A stretch of 64,000 nt of DNA from CAVQUE01 sp046290435 (GTDB lineage: Bacteria; Actinomycetota; Acidimicrobiia; Acidimicrobiales; UBA8592), in assembly GCA_046290435.1 (NCBI GenBank), contig JBKAGO010000068.1, positions 1 to 64,000 on the forward strand, in the 5' to 3' direction. The translations under genes and the position numbers were made by a program. Positions 16,927-25,558 of the stretch are shown here, in pieces (position 1 is the first letter of the stretch; every line of letters begins with the position of its first letter). The notes beneath the pieces are model-generated. The model saw only the letters and a program-made list of their open reading frames with translations. It had not been told where the DNA came from and did not search any database.

Positions 16927-17784
16927 ATGTCAGCATGCATGTCAGTTGCCATCGACGAGCGCCGAGGACGCCGCGAACGCCGCCCCAACGCGGAAGTTGC
17001 GCTCCTCACCCCGGCGCAGGAACGCGAGCTCGCCGCACGCATCGCCGCCGGACGCGAAGCCGCCGAGACCATCCGACGTTCGGGATCGACCCGCCAGCTC
17101 AAAGCACTCGTCGCCGACGCGGACGCCGCCCGCGACCACTTCATCCGCGCCAACGTCCGTCTCGTTGTCTCCATCGCGAGCCGCATGAGCCGCCCACCCG
17201 CCGTCTCGCTGGAAGACCTCGTCCAGGACGGCTATACCGGCCTCGCCACCGCCGTCGATCGATTCGACGCAGCCCGCGGCTTCCGCTTCTCCACCTATGC
17301 CACCTGGTGGATCCGCCAGGCGATCCAGCGCGGACTGGAGCACACCGCGAGCACCATCCGGATCCCGGCGCATCGCCAGTCCGAGCTCAAGAGCCACCTG
17401 CATCTCCACGATGGCGACATCAACCAACTCGACCCGAAACTCGCAGCGGTGGCCGGGCTCCGGACCATCGACTCGCTCGACCGCACGCTGCCCGACGGCG
17501 AACTGACGCTCGGAACCCGTCTGCCGGCCGACGACGTCGACCTCGCCGACCTCGTCGCCGACCAGGACATCCACGAACGGATCCGAGCGCTCGTGTCGAC
17601 CCTGCCAGACCGCACTGCGCAGGCCATCATCGCCCGCTTCGGTCTCGAAGACGGCGAGGAGCAGACCTTCGGCGCCATCGGCGAGCAGCTCGGTATCACC
17701 GCCGAGGCAGCCCGCCGGCGGGTCCAACGCGGACTCGAAGAGCTCCGCCGTCAGGCCGCCGAGGCAGCCGTCCAGGCGGCCTGA
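16927..17784 (+). CDS. RNA polymerase sigma factor, sigma-70 family
   Basis: This factor directs RNA polymerase to a subset of promoters. The 285-residue protein has region 1.2 (LLTPAQERELAARIAAG), region 2 with ANVRLVVSIASRM, LEDLVQDGYTGLATAVDRFD and FRFSTYATWWIRQAIQR, region 3 around TIRIPAHRQSELKS, and region 4 with DRTAQAIIARFGLEDG and the helix-turn-helix GEQLGITAEAARRRVQRGL. It lacks a long region 1.1, so it is an alternative (group 2 or 3) factor, not the housekeeping one. The first ATG at 16927 is supported by the leaderless promoter; another at 16939 is possible. A winged-helix regulator follows 31 bases on. Confidence 0.92.
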   Translation: MSACMSVAIDERRGRRERRPNAEVALLTPAQERELAARIAAGREAAETIRRSGSTRQLKALVADADAARDHFIRANVRLVVSIASRMSRPPAVSLEDLVQDGYTGLATAVDRFDAARGFRFSTYATWWIRQAIQRGLEHTASTIRIPAHRQSELKSHLHLHDGDINQLDPKLAAVAGLRTIDSLDRTLPDGELTLGTRLPADDVDLADLVADQDIHERIRALVSTLPDRTAQAIIARFGLEDGEEQTFGAIGEQLGITAEAARRRVQRGLEELRRQAAEAAVQAA

Positions 17785-17815
17785 CCGAACCGACCGCGCC
17801 GGTGAGAGGAGCCAC

Positions 17816-18202
17816 ATGAGCCGATCGACGTCGAACCTGCCCAAGCAGCACTACAGCACCACCCGGCTCGAACGTGACACGGGTTCGGCAGCCGCCGGTC
17901 AGGGTGACCTGCCGGCCGACGAGCCCACGACAGGGTCCTGGACGTTCCTCACCAACCACGGCCACGTTCTGTTGGCCGTGCACCGCAACCCCGATCTGCG
18001 CCAACGCGACATCTCGCGCCTGGTCGGCATCACCGAGGGCGCGGTGCAGCGCATTCTCACCGAACTCGAACACGGCGGCTACATCCACCGCGAGAAGGTG
18101 GGGCGCCGGAACCGCTACCAGATCGTCTCCGACACGCCGTTGCGTCATCCTCTCGAACAGAACCACACGATCTCGGAGCTCCTGGAGTTGCTCGAGGACT
18201 GA
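17816..18202 (+). CDS. Winged helix-turn-helix regulator (MarR/ArsR-like)
   Basis: The 128-residue protein contains GSWTFLTNHGHVLLAVH then DLRQRDISRLVGITEGAVQRIL, a helix-turn-helix, followed by LEHGGYIHREKVGRRNRYQI, the wing. The pattern is that of winged-helix transcription factors which sense through oligomer contacts or ligand. The first 40 residues are polar and probably disordered. GAGAGGAGC precedes the ATG. The 31-base gap after the sigma gene suggests one operon, so it may tune the same regulon. A hydrophilic Leu/Glu C-terminus could support dimerisation. The ligand is unknown. Confidence 0.82.
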   Translation: MSRSTSNLPKQHYSTTRLERDTGSAAAGQGDLPADEPTTGSWTFLTNHGHVLLAVHRNPDLRQRDISRLVGITEGAVQRILTELEHGGYIHREKVGRRNRYQIVSDTPLRHPLEQNHTISELLELLED

Positions 18203-18298
18203 ACCGAGGCACGTATCGGCCGATCGGTGGCGAACACAGGTCGTGTCGATGTGGTGCAATGGGCACACGACCGCAACCGCCCATCGAAAGGTCGTGTC

Positions 18299-19450
18299 GT
18301 GAAGCTGAAGCTGTTCCTCCTCGTCGCAGCGCTGGTCGTGGTTTCGGCAGGCTGCCTCCGCACCGAGATCGACATCGACGTCAGCGACGACGGGTCCGTG
18401 CAGTACGGCGGCGTCTTCGCGGTCGATCCCGATGCGATCGGCCAGCTCGACGAGCTGTTCGGCGAACTCGGCGAGAGTGGCGAAGGCGTTCCGGGCCGCG
18501 ACGAGATCTGCGACGAGTTCGTCACCGAGCAGGGGTTCGACGACATGCCCTCCGGCGAGGGCGTCGATGCGAGCGTGGAGCCCTACGACGAGGACGGCTT
18601 CTGCGGCGTTCGCTTCAACGTGACCGCCGACGCCGACGCTGCGAACGAAGCCCTCGCGGGCTTCGCCACCGGTGGCGACATCATCCTGCGCCAAGAGCCG
18701 GGTGGCGGCTGGTACTTCGAACTCCCCCTCGGCGATCTCGGCGACGCCGGCGACGTGGCGGACTTCCCCGGATTCGACGGGTTCTTCGACGGCGCCAGCT
18801 TCGTGGTCCGCGTCAAGTTGCCCGGCACCCAGATCGACCACAACGCCGACGAGATCGCATCCGACGGCACGATGATCTGGAACGTCGATCTGTTGGATCC
18901 GCCCGGGACATCGTTGTTCGTCCAGACCGAGCCGGGCGACCCGATCACCGGCGACGCCGACCCCGAAGGTGGCGCCCTCGGCGACGACGGCGGCTCCAAC
19001 ACCCTCCTGATCGTGCTCCTCGTGATTCTCGCCCTCGCCGCCATCGGTGCGGCGATCTGGTGGTTCTCCCGAAAGAAGTCCTCCGGGGACGACACCACGG
19101 CCGACCAGCCGGTCGGCGTCGGCGCCGCAGGTTTCGGCGCAACCGCCGCGGCCGACGAATGGGCCACGAACGCCCCGTCGAGCCCACCGGCCGGTGCTTC
19201 GTCGCAGCCGACCACACCGGACCCCACCCAGCCCTTCGGCGTACCTGCAGCCGCCCCGACGCCCGAGCCGACGACACCGCAGCCGACTCCGTCGGACCAG
19301 CCCGAGGTCGTCGCGTCACCGACGCCGGCGCAGGCCACCGGCCAGTCGGTCTGGGATCCGGTCCGGCGCGCCTATGTGCAGTGGGATCCGACGGCGGGCC
19401 ACTGGTTGGTGTTCGACGACGCCACCCAGCAGTGGCGCACCGAGGCCTGA
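18299..19450 (+). CDS. LppM-like lipoprotein with transmembrane segment and C-terminal aromatic module
   Basis: The GTG at 18299, 7 bases after AAAGG, begins a lipoprotein signal: KLKLFLLVAALVVV then the lipobox SAGC, so Cys16 is the predicted lipidated residue. The mature domain starts LRTEIDIDVSDDGSVQYGGVF, the pattern of mycobacterial LppM proteins. A transmembrane helix lies near residues 238-258 (LLIVLLVILALAAIGAAIWW). A Pro/Thr/Ala-rich linker follows, then a short module with VWDPVRRAYVQWDP, GHWLVFDD and a final Trp. The protein has both a lipid anchor and an internal helix, so the tail may be cytoplasmic. LppM itself is implicated in envelope biology in mycobacteria; the role here is inferred. 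Confidence 0.78.
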   Translation: MKLKLFLLVAALVVVSAGCLRTEIDIDVSDDGSVQYGGVFAVDPDAIGQLDELFGELGESGEGVPGRDEICDEFVTEQGFDDMPSGEGVDASVEPYDEDGFCGVRFNVTADADAANEALAGFATGGDIILRQEPGGGWYFELPLGDLGDAGDVADFPGFDGFFDGASFVVRVKLPGTQIDHNADEIASDGTMIWNVDLLDPPGTSLFVQTEPGDPITGDADPEGGALGDDGGSNTLLIVLLVILALAAIGAAIWWFSRKKSSGDDTTADQPVGVGAAGFGATAAADEWATNAPSSPPAGASSQPTTPDPTQPFGVPAAAPTPEPTTPQPTPSDQPEVVASPTPAQATGQSVWDPVRRAYVQWDPTAGHWLVFDDATQQWRTEA

Positions 19451-19489
19451 GCCCCACCTGACCGGGGCCGGACCGACCGCCGTCGTCTC

Positions 19490-20923
19490 TCAGGAGGCGG
19501 TCGGCGCCGGCGTGGTGATCGCCGGGCGGGTGACCCCGTCGAGCACGGCTGCCGCTGCGACCGCAGGGGCCACCGCATCGACCACCGAGGTGTCGAACAC
19601 CGACGGCACCACGAAGTCGGGCCGCAGTTCGCTGCGTGGAACCGAATCGGCGATGGCCTTGGCCGCGGCGAGCTTCATGTTCTCGGTGATGTCGGTGGCG
19701 CCGGCGTCGAACGCCCCGCGGAAGATACCCGGGAACGCGAGCACGTTGTTGATCTGGTTCGGGTAGTCGCTGCGGCCGGTGGCCATGACCGCCGCGAGGC
19801 CGTCGGCCTCCTCCGGGCGGATCTCGGGGTTGGGGTTCGCCATGGCGAACACGATGGGGTCGGTGGCCATCGTGCGCAGGTCGGCCGCGGTCACCAGGTC
19901 GGGTCCACTGACACCGATGAACACGTCGGCGCCCTTCAGCACGTCCTGGAGCGTTCCCATGCGCCGGTCGGGGTTGGTGTTGTCGGCGAACCACTCCTTG
20001 GCGAAGTTCAGCTCGCCGCGGCCCTGGTAGATCGCACCGACCCGATCGGCCCCGATGATCTGTCCGACACCCGCGTTGATGAGGATCTTTCCGATGGCGA
20101 CGCCCGCTGCGCCCATGCCCGAGATGACGACGGACAGGTCGCCCATGGCCTTGCCGGTGATCTCCAAGGCGTTCTCGAGCGCAGCCAGGGTGACCACCGC
20201 CGTGCCGTGCTGATCGTCGTGGAAGACGGGGATGTCGAGTCGCTCCTTGAGCGCTTCCTCGATGGCGAAGCAGGCAGGGGCGGCGATGTCCTCGAGGTTG
20301 ATGCCCCCGAAAGTCGGCGCCAGGCGTATGACGGTCTCGATGATCTCGTCGGGATCGGTGGTGTCCAGACAGATCGGAAAGGCATCGACCCCGGCGAAGG
20401 ACTTGAACAGCAGCGCCTTGCCCTCCATGACGGGCATGGCCGCTGCCGGTCCGATGTCGCCCAGGCCGAGCACCGCCGTGCCGTCGGACACGATCGCGAC
20501 CGTGTTCTTCTTGATGGTGTAGGTGTGCGCCAGCTGGGGGTCGTCGTGGATGGCCATGCACACTCGTGCCACGCCGGGGGTGTACGCCATCGACAGGTCG
20601 TCACGGTCGAAGACCGGCGCCAGTGGCAACACCTCGATCTTGCCGCCCTCGTGCATCCGGAAGGTGCGATCGTGGAGGTCGAGGATCTCGACGCCGGTGA
20701 CACCGCGCATCGCCTCCTGGATCTTCGCGGCGTGCGCATCGTCTCGGGCGCTGATGGCCATGGTCCGGGTGATCGAGGCGCCCTTGGCCTCGAATCCCTC
20801 CATCGCCGCGATGTTGCCGCCCGCTACACCGATGGCGGTGCAGAGTGCGCCGAGGACACCCGGCACGTTGCGGAGTTCGACGGTGGCACTGAACGAGAAA
20901 GCTGCGGTAGGGGTGGTCGCCAT
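19490..20923 (-). CDS. Malic enzyme with N-terminal ACT domain
   Basis: Malic enzyme oxidatively decarboxylates malate to pyruvate, an anaplerotic or NAD(P)H-producing reaction. The 477-residue protein has an ACT regulatory domain (about residues 8-88, starting FSFSATVELRNVPGVLGAL). The catalytic part has MAYTPGVARVC, YTIKKNTVAIVSDGTAVLG, ALLFKSFAGVDAFPI, IPVFHDDQHGTAVV (metal and Tyr/Lys region), the Rossmann loop VISGMGAAGVAIGKIL and PNPEIRPEEA. ACT domains often bind amino acids and suggest allosteric control. The cofactor, NAD or NADP, cannot be settled by eye. It is a single gene, convergent with the LppM-like gene. Confidence 0.93.
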   Translation of the reverse strand: MATTPTAAFSFSATVELRNVPGVLGALCTAIGVAGGNIAAMEGFEAKGASITRTMAISARDDAHAAKIQEAMRGVTGVEILDLHDRTFRMHEGGKIEVLPLAPVFDRDDLSMAYTPGVARVCMAIHDDPQLAHTYTIKKNTVAIVSDGTAVLGLGDIGPAAAMPVMEGKALLFKSFAGVDAFPICLDTTDPDEIIETVIRLAPTFGGINLEDIAAPACFAIEEALKERLDIPVFHDDQHGTAVVTLAALENALEITGKAMGDLSVVISGMGAAGVAIGKILINAGVGQIIGADRVGAIYQGRGELNFAKEWFADNTNPDRRMGTLQDVLKGADVFIGVSGPDLVTAADLRTMATDPIVFAMANPNPEIRPEEADGLAAVMATGRSDYPNQINNVLAFPGIFRGAFDAGATDITENMKLAAAKAIADSVPRSELRPDFVVPSVFDTSVVDAVAPAVAAAAVLDGVTRPAITTPAPTAS

Positions 20924-21006
20924 AGGGCGAGCACGCTATCGCCCCTGGCCCGCACCGTCCCAACTCCACCAGACTGGTCGTCGCCGACGGCGAACGAGGG
21001 AGATCC

Positions 21007-21813
21007 ATGGCGAAGAAGAAGACGGCCAACGGCATCCGACGCCTCGACCGCGACGTCTACGAGCGCGAGCTGGTGCGGCTGCAACGCGAGCTGGTGAAGC
21101 TCCAGGAATGGGTGCGTACCGAGGGCCTCAAGATCTGCGTGTTGTTCGAGGGCCGCGACGCCGCCGGCAAGGGCGGCGCCATCAAGCGCATCGTCGAGCG
21201 GACCAACCCTCGCGTGGTGCGCGTCGTGGCGCTCGATACGCCGACCCAACGCGAGAAGCGCCAGTGGTACTTCCAGCGCTATGTCGCCGAGCTCCCCGCC
21301 GCCGGCGAGGTCGTGCTGTTCGACCGCAGTTGGTACAACCGGGCCGGTGTCGAACGGGTGATGGGATTCTGCACCGACGACGAGTACGACGAGTTCCTCC
21401 AGTCCTGCCCGGACTTCGAACGCATGCTGACGCGCTCGGGGATGGTGCTGATCAAGTTCTGGTTCTCGGTCAGCGACGCGGAACAGGAGCGCCGCTTCGC
21501 GGAACGCATCGCCCACCCCGACAAACGCTGGAAGCTGTCGGAGATGGATCTCGAATCGCGGGCCCGGTGGGTCGAGTACTCGATGGCCAAGGACATGATG
21601 TTCCGCCACACCGACACCAAGGCATCGCCGTGGTGGGTGGTCGACGCGGACGACAAGCGGCGTGCCCGCCTGAACTGCATCCGCCACATACTCGACGCCG
21701 TTCCCTACGGCGATCTCACCTCACGAGAGCTGACCCTGCCCGAGCGCCGCGAATTCCACTACGTGCGCCCGCCGATGGCCGAACAGTCATTCGTCACCGA
21801 CCACTACGCCTGA
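21007..21813 (+). CDS. ppk2: Polyphosphate kinase 2
   Basis: PPK2 enzymes transfer phosphate between polyphosphate and nucleoside mono- or diphosphates. The 268-residue protein has the P-loop FEGRDAAGKGGAIKRI, the second motif VLFDRSWYNRAGVERVMGFC, and the lid region FAERIAHPDKRWKLS. The size and single kinase domain match class I or III PPK2. GGGAGATCC precedes the ATG. It diverges from malic enzyme and is only 13 bases from the convergent purM stop, with no obvious terminator between. The nucleotide preference cannot be read from the sequence alone. Confidence 0.93.
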   Translation: MAKKKTANGIRRLDRDVYERELVRLQRELVKLQEWVRTEGLKICVLFEGRDAAGKGGAIKRIVERTNPRVVRVVALDTPTQREKRQWYFQRYVAELPAAGEVVLFDRSWYNRAGVERVMGFCTDDEYDEFLQSCPDFERMLTRSGMVLIKFWFSVSDAEQERRFAERIAHPDKRWKLSEMDLESRARWVEYSMAKDMMFRHTDTKASPWWVVDADDKRRARLNCIRHILDAVPYGDLTSRELTLPERREFHYVRPPMAEQSFVTDHYA

Positions 21814-21826
21814 GGCGCGGTCGGGC

Positions 21827-22873
21827 TCAGCGGTGGCGCACGACGCCGGAGCCGTCGGCGACGACCTCGCCGACGACCACGGGCCGGTGGCCGTGGTCGT
21901 CGAGCAGCGCCAGGGCCTCGTCGGCGGCCGGGGCGGCCACGACCGCGATCATGCCCACGCCCATGTTGAACGTCCGGGCCATCTCGTCGGGGGCGACCGA
22001 GCCGATGCGGGCCAACTCGCCGAAGATCTCCGGGGGCTGCCAGGTCGCCGGGTCGACGACGGCATCGAGGTCGCCGGGCAGGACCCGGTCGAGGTTGCCG
22101 GGGATGCCGCCGCCGGTGATGTGGGCCACCGCGTGGACCTCGAGGTTCCGGGTGAGGGCGAGCACGGCGGGGGCGTAGATGACCGAGGGACGCAGGAGCT
22201 CGTCGGCGACCGATGTCGCGGCGCCCTCCCAGGCCGGTTCGTCGAGGTCGCGCCCTGCGACCTCGAAGAGCAGACGGCGGGCCAGCGAGTAGCCGTTGCT
22301 GCGAAGGCCCGGGGAGTGCAGCCCGACCAGGACATCGCCGGCTCGGACCCGGTCGGCGCCGAGCATCGCGTCGCGCCCGACCGCACCGACCGCGAACCCC
22401 ACGAGGTCGAACTCGCCGTCGGCCATCGCACCGGGGTGCTCGGCCATCTCGCCGCCGACCAGGGCGCAGCCCGCCTGACGGCAGCCCTCGGCCACACCGG
22501 CGACGAGCGACTCGGCCATGGCCGGGTCGAGCCGACCCACCGATATGTAATCCAGCAGGAAGAGGGGTTCGGCGCCGACGCAGACGAGATCGTCGACGCA
22601 CATCGCCACGAGGTCGATGCCGATCGTGTCGTAGCGACCGGCGGCTGCGGCGACCATCGCCTTGGTCCCGACGCCATCGGTGGACGACACCAGCAACGAA
22701 CCGGTGTGACCCGCGGCCGCCAGATCGAACACGCCCCCGAAGCCCCCGATGCCACCGACGACCCCCGGCCGATCGGTGGCCGCCACCAGACCCTTGATGG
22801 CCTCGACCGCGGCCTCGCCGGCGGCGATGTCGACGCCGGCGGCGGCGTAGGTCTCGCCCTCGCGTGCAGCCAT
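21827..22873 (-). CDS. purM: Phosphoribosylformylglycinamidine cyclo-ligase
   Basis: PurM closes the imidazole ring to form AIR, the fifth step of purine synthesis. The 348-residue protein has TYAAAGVDIAAGEAAVEAIK, LLVSSTDGVGTKAMVA, the nucleotide site DTIGIDLVAMCVDDLVCVGA, ALVGGEMAEHPG, SPGLRSNGYSLAR and ITGGGIPGNLDRVLP. It follows purF after 3 bases, so the two are co-transcribed. The start at 22873 gives the normal family beginning. Length is typical. Confidence 0.96.
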   Translation of the reverse strand: MAAREGETYAAAGVDIAAGEAAVEAIKGLVAATDRPGVVGGIGGFGGVFDLAAAGHTGSLLVSSTDGVGTKAMVAAAAGRYDTIGIDLVAMCVDDLVCVGAEPLFLLDYISVGRLDPAMAESLVAGVAEGCRQAGCALVGGEMAEHPGAMADGEFDLVGFAVGAVGRDAMLGADRVRAGDVLVGLHSPGLRSNGYSLARRLLFEVAGRDLDEPAWEGAATSVADELLRPSVIYAPAVLALTRNLEVHAVAHITGGGIPGNLDRVLPGDLDAVVDPATWQPPEIFGELARIGSVAPDEMARTFNMGVGMIAVVAAPAADEALALLDDHGHRPVVVGEVVADGSGVVRHR

Positions 22874-22876
22874 CGC

Positions 22877-24439
22877 TCAGGTGCGCCGCTGGGCGCTGAC
22901 GGCAGGCAGCTCGGCCTCGCCGTCGTCGAACAGGCCGAGGGTCACGGGCCCGGGCCGGGCCGCGTCGTCGCGCCGGTTCGCGCCGAGGCTGAGCTCGACG
23001 GGCACATCGTCGGGCACCGCGGTCGGGTAGTAGCCCGTGAGGCAGGCGCTGCAGAAACCTGCCGTCGGGGCCCCGGTTGCAGCGATGAGGCGGTCGTGGG
23101 CCAGGTACGCGAGCGAGTCGACGCCGAGGTAGTCGACGATCTCGGCGATGGTGAGGTTCGCCGCCAGCAGTTCGCCCCGGGTGCCGGTGGCCATGCCGTA
23201 GTGGCAGGGCCACCGGTACGGCGGCGACGAGATACGCATGTGGACCTCGGCGGCGCCGGCCTCACGAAGCATGGCCACCATCGACTTGGTGGTGGTGCCC
23301 CGCACGATCGAGTCGTCGACCACGACGAGTCGGTTGCCCTCGATCGTGTCGCGCAGCGGATTGAGCTTCATCCGCACGCCGAGCGCCCGCAACTCCTGGG
23401 TGGGAGCGATGAACGTGCGACCGATGTAGCGGTTCTTGACCAGGCCCTGGGCATAGGGCAGGCCGCTGGCGCGGGCGTAGCCCTCCGCTGCGGGGATGCC
23501 CGATTCGGGCACGCCCATGACGAGGTCGGCGTCGACCGGGGCCTGCTCGGCGAGCAGCTCGCCCATGCGGACCCGGGCGTGGTGGACGCTCTGGCCGTAC
23601 AGCTGGGCGTCGGGCCGGGCGAAATAGACGTACTCGAAGACACACAGGGCCGGATCGACCCGCTCGGGCGGGAACGGCCGCACCGACCGCACGCCGGTCG
23701 CGTCGATGACGACCATCTCGCCGGGATCGATCTCGCGCACGAAATGGGCGCCGACGATGTCGAGCGCCGGCGACTCCGATGCGATGACCCAACCCCGGTC
23801 GAGACGCCCGAGGCACAAGGGGCGGAACCCGTTGGGGTCGCGGACACCGACGATGCGGGCTTCGTCCATGAGCACCAACGAGAACGCCCCGTCGAGCTTG
23901 GGCAGCACCTCGAGGAGCGCCCGTTCGAGCTCGCGACCGTCGGAGCGCTCGTCGGTGCCGTCGCCGGCGCGATGCATCCCTGCGATGCGTTGACCGACGA
24001 GCTCGGCGATGACGTCGGAGTCGCTCGTGACGGTGCCCGGCAACATGCCGGCGGCCTCGGCGAGGGCCTCGGTGTTGGTGAGGTTGCCGTTGTGGCCGAG
24101 CGCGAACTCGCGCTCGGCGACGCCGCGGTAGACGGGCTGGGCGTTGCCCCATTCGCTCGACCCCGTGGTGGCGTAGCGGACCTGGCCGATGGCCAGATGC
24201 CCGGGCAGTCCGCCCAGGACTCGGTCGTCGAACACGGTGGAGACCAGGCCCATGTCCTTCACGACGGTGAGCGAATCGCCGTCGCTGACGGCGATGCCCG
24301 CCGACTCCTGACCGCGGTGCTGCAGGGCGTAGAGGCCGAGGTAGGTCATGTGGGCCACCGCACGCGTCGGGGCGTAGACACCGAAGACCCCGCACGCTTC
24401 GCGGGGCTTGTCGAGGTCGACGTCGGGCGGCAGCGTCAC
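22877..24439 (-). CDS. purF: Amidophosphoribosyltransferase
   Basis: PurF commits PRPP to purine synthesis, using glutamine to make phosphoribosylamine. The 520-residue protein has a 15-residue propeptide before the nucleophile Cys16 (EACGVFGVY), so it should be processed. The glutaminase domain shows ALQHRGQESAGI and GQVRYATTG. The phosphoribosyltransferase domain shows the PRPP loop VVVDDSIVRGTTT. Four cysteines placed as in Bacillus subtilis PurF (ALCVFEY, WPCHYG, FCSAC) predict a [4Fe-4S] cluster, so this is the oxygen-sensitive type. It leads a purF-purM operon. The 115-bp gap to the divergent upstream gene holds its promoter. Confidence 0.97.
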   Translation of the reverse strand: MTLPPDVDLDKPREACGVFGVYAPTRAVAHMTYLGLYALQHRGQESAGIAVSDGDSLTVVKDMGLVSTVFDDRVLGGLPGHLAIGQVRYATTGSSEWGNAQPVYRGVAEREFALGHNGNLTNTEALAEAAGMLPGTVTSDSDVIAELVGQRIAGMHRAGDGTDERSDGRELERALLEVLPKLDGAFSLVLMDEARIVGVRDPNGFRPLCLGRLDRGWVIASESPALDIVGAHFVREIDPGEMVVIDATGVRSVRPFPPERVDPALCVFEYVYFARPDAQLYGQSVHHARVRMGELLAEQAPVDADLVMGVPESGIPAAEGYARASGLPYAQGLVKNRYIGRTFIAPTQELRALGVRMKLNPLRDTIEGNRLVVVDDSIVRGTTTKSMVAMLREAGAAEVHMRISSPPYRWPCHYGMATGTRGELLAANLTIAEIVDYLGVDSLAYLAHDRLIAATGAPTAGFCSACLTGYYPTAVPDDVPVELSLGANRRDDAARPGPVTLGLFDDGEAELPAVSAQRRT

Positions 24440-24555
24440 AGTCGCAGTCTCGCACGGGGAGCGGCCGATACCAACGACTCGCGCCGTCGCCCGGTCGCAC
24501 CCGGACGCAGTGTGCGTCGAGGATCTGGATCCGGGGACTGCGCGAGACTTCGGCC

Positions 24556-25446
24556 ATGAGCCGCGTCGCTGTCATCGGTCCGGGTTCGGTGGGATGCTTC
24601 TTCGCCGCACACCTCGCTCACACCGACCACGACGTGGTGTCGTGTGCCCGAAGGGGGTTCGACGTCTACGTCGTCGAATCCGAACTGGCGCCGATCACCG
24701 CGCCCGCCCGCGTCGTCACGGACCCCGGCGAGCTGACAGACGGCCCCTCCGACTGGGTGCTCGTCGGGGTCAAGGCCCACCAGAGCGCCGACGCCGCATC
24801 GTGGTTCGACGCCACCTGCGGTCCCGACACCGTCGTGGTCGCCATGCAGAACGGCATCGAGGCCATCGAGCGGCTCACGCCGTTGGTCCACGGCGCCCGG
24901 ATCGTGCCGGCGGTGGTCTACTGCGGCTCCGAGCTGATCACCCCTGGCCACATCCGCCACACCAGCGCGGGGCGACTCATCGTGCCCGACGACGCCGACG
25001 GCCATGCGCTCGCGGCGCTGTACGAAGGCACCGCTGTGGTCATCGACCCCAGCGCCCGGCACCTCACCTCGGCGTGGGTGAAGCTGTCCATCAACGTCGT
25101 CGTCAACGGCCTGACGGCGCTCACCCGGCGCCCGATGGACGTCCTGGCCGCGCCCGAACTCGCCCCCGTCGCCACGGCGCTGCTGGCCGAGACCTGGGCC
25201 GTCGGCGTCGCCGAGGGCGCCGACCTCGACACCGACGACCCCACGGGCTTCGTCGCCCGGCTGGCCTCGGCCCCCGGCAGCGGCAAGACGTCGATGCTCA
25301 TGGACACCCTCGCGGGCCGGCCGACCGAACACGACGCCATCCACGGCGCCGTCGCCCGGGCCGCACGCCGCCACGACATCGCCACACCCGTGCTCGACAC
25401 CGTGCTCGGGCTCCTGGCGACCCGCGAGCCGACGGAGCCGGCCTGA
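24556..25446 (+). CDS. Ketopantoate reductase-like (ApbA/PanE family) oxidoreductase
   Basis: The 296-residue protein starts with the Rossmann loop VAVIGPGSVGCFFAAHLA and continues with the family features VLVGVKAHQSADA, VVAMQNGIEAIERL and the C-terminal helical domain beginning ARHLTSAWVKLSINVVVNGL. This contains the catalytic Lys and the Asn used by PanE. Members reduce 2-dehydropantoate for coenzyme A, but the family has many paralogues of other or unknown substrate. No other pantothenate gene is nearby, so I leave the symbol blank. It diverges from purF and lies 112 bases before the P450 gene on the same strand. Confidence 0.82.
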   Translation: MSRVAVIGPGSVGCFFAAHLAHTDHDVVSCARRGFDVYVVESELAPITAPARVVTDPGELTDGPSDWVLVGVKAHQSADAASWFDATCGPDTVVVAMQNGIEAIERLTPLVHGARIVPAVVYCGSELITPGHIRHTSAGRLIVPDDADGHALAALYEGTAVVIDPSARHLTSAWVKLSINVVVNGLTALTRRPMDVLAAPELAPVATALLAETWAVGVAEGADLDTDDPTGFVARLASAPGSGKTSMLMDTLAGRPTEHDAIHGAVARAARRHDIATPVLDTVLGLLATREPTEPA

Positions 25447-25558
25447 GCTGAGCGACCGACGCAGGACCGGCCGAGGACACCGCCCACGACGACCTCGGGG
25501 CGACCTGACGTGGGTGTCGCCGAGCACCGGCCGGGCACACCGCGCGAAGATGGCGTTC

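Noticed and set aside
21833..24559. A 908-codon plus-strand frame opposite purM and purF
   Set aside because: Both minus-strand genes show complete catalytic motifs; the antisense frame is low-complexity and has no family resemblance.
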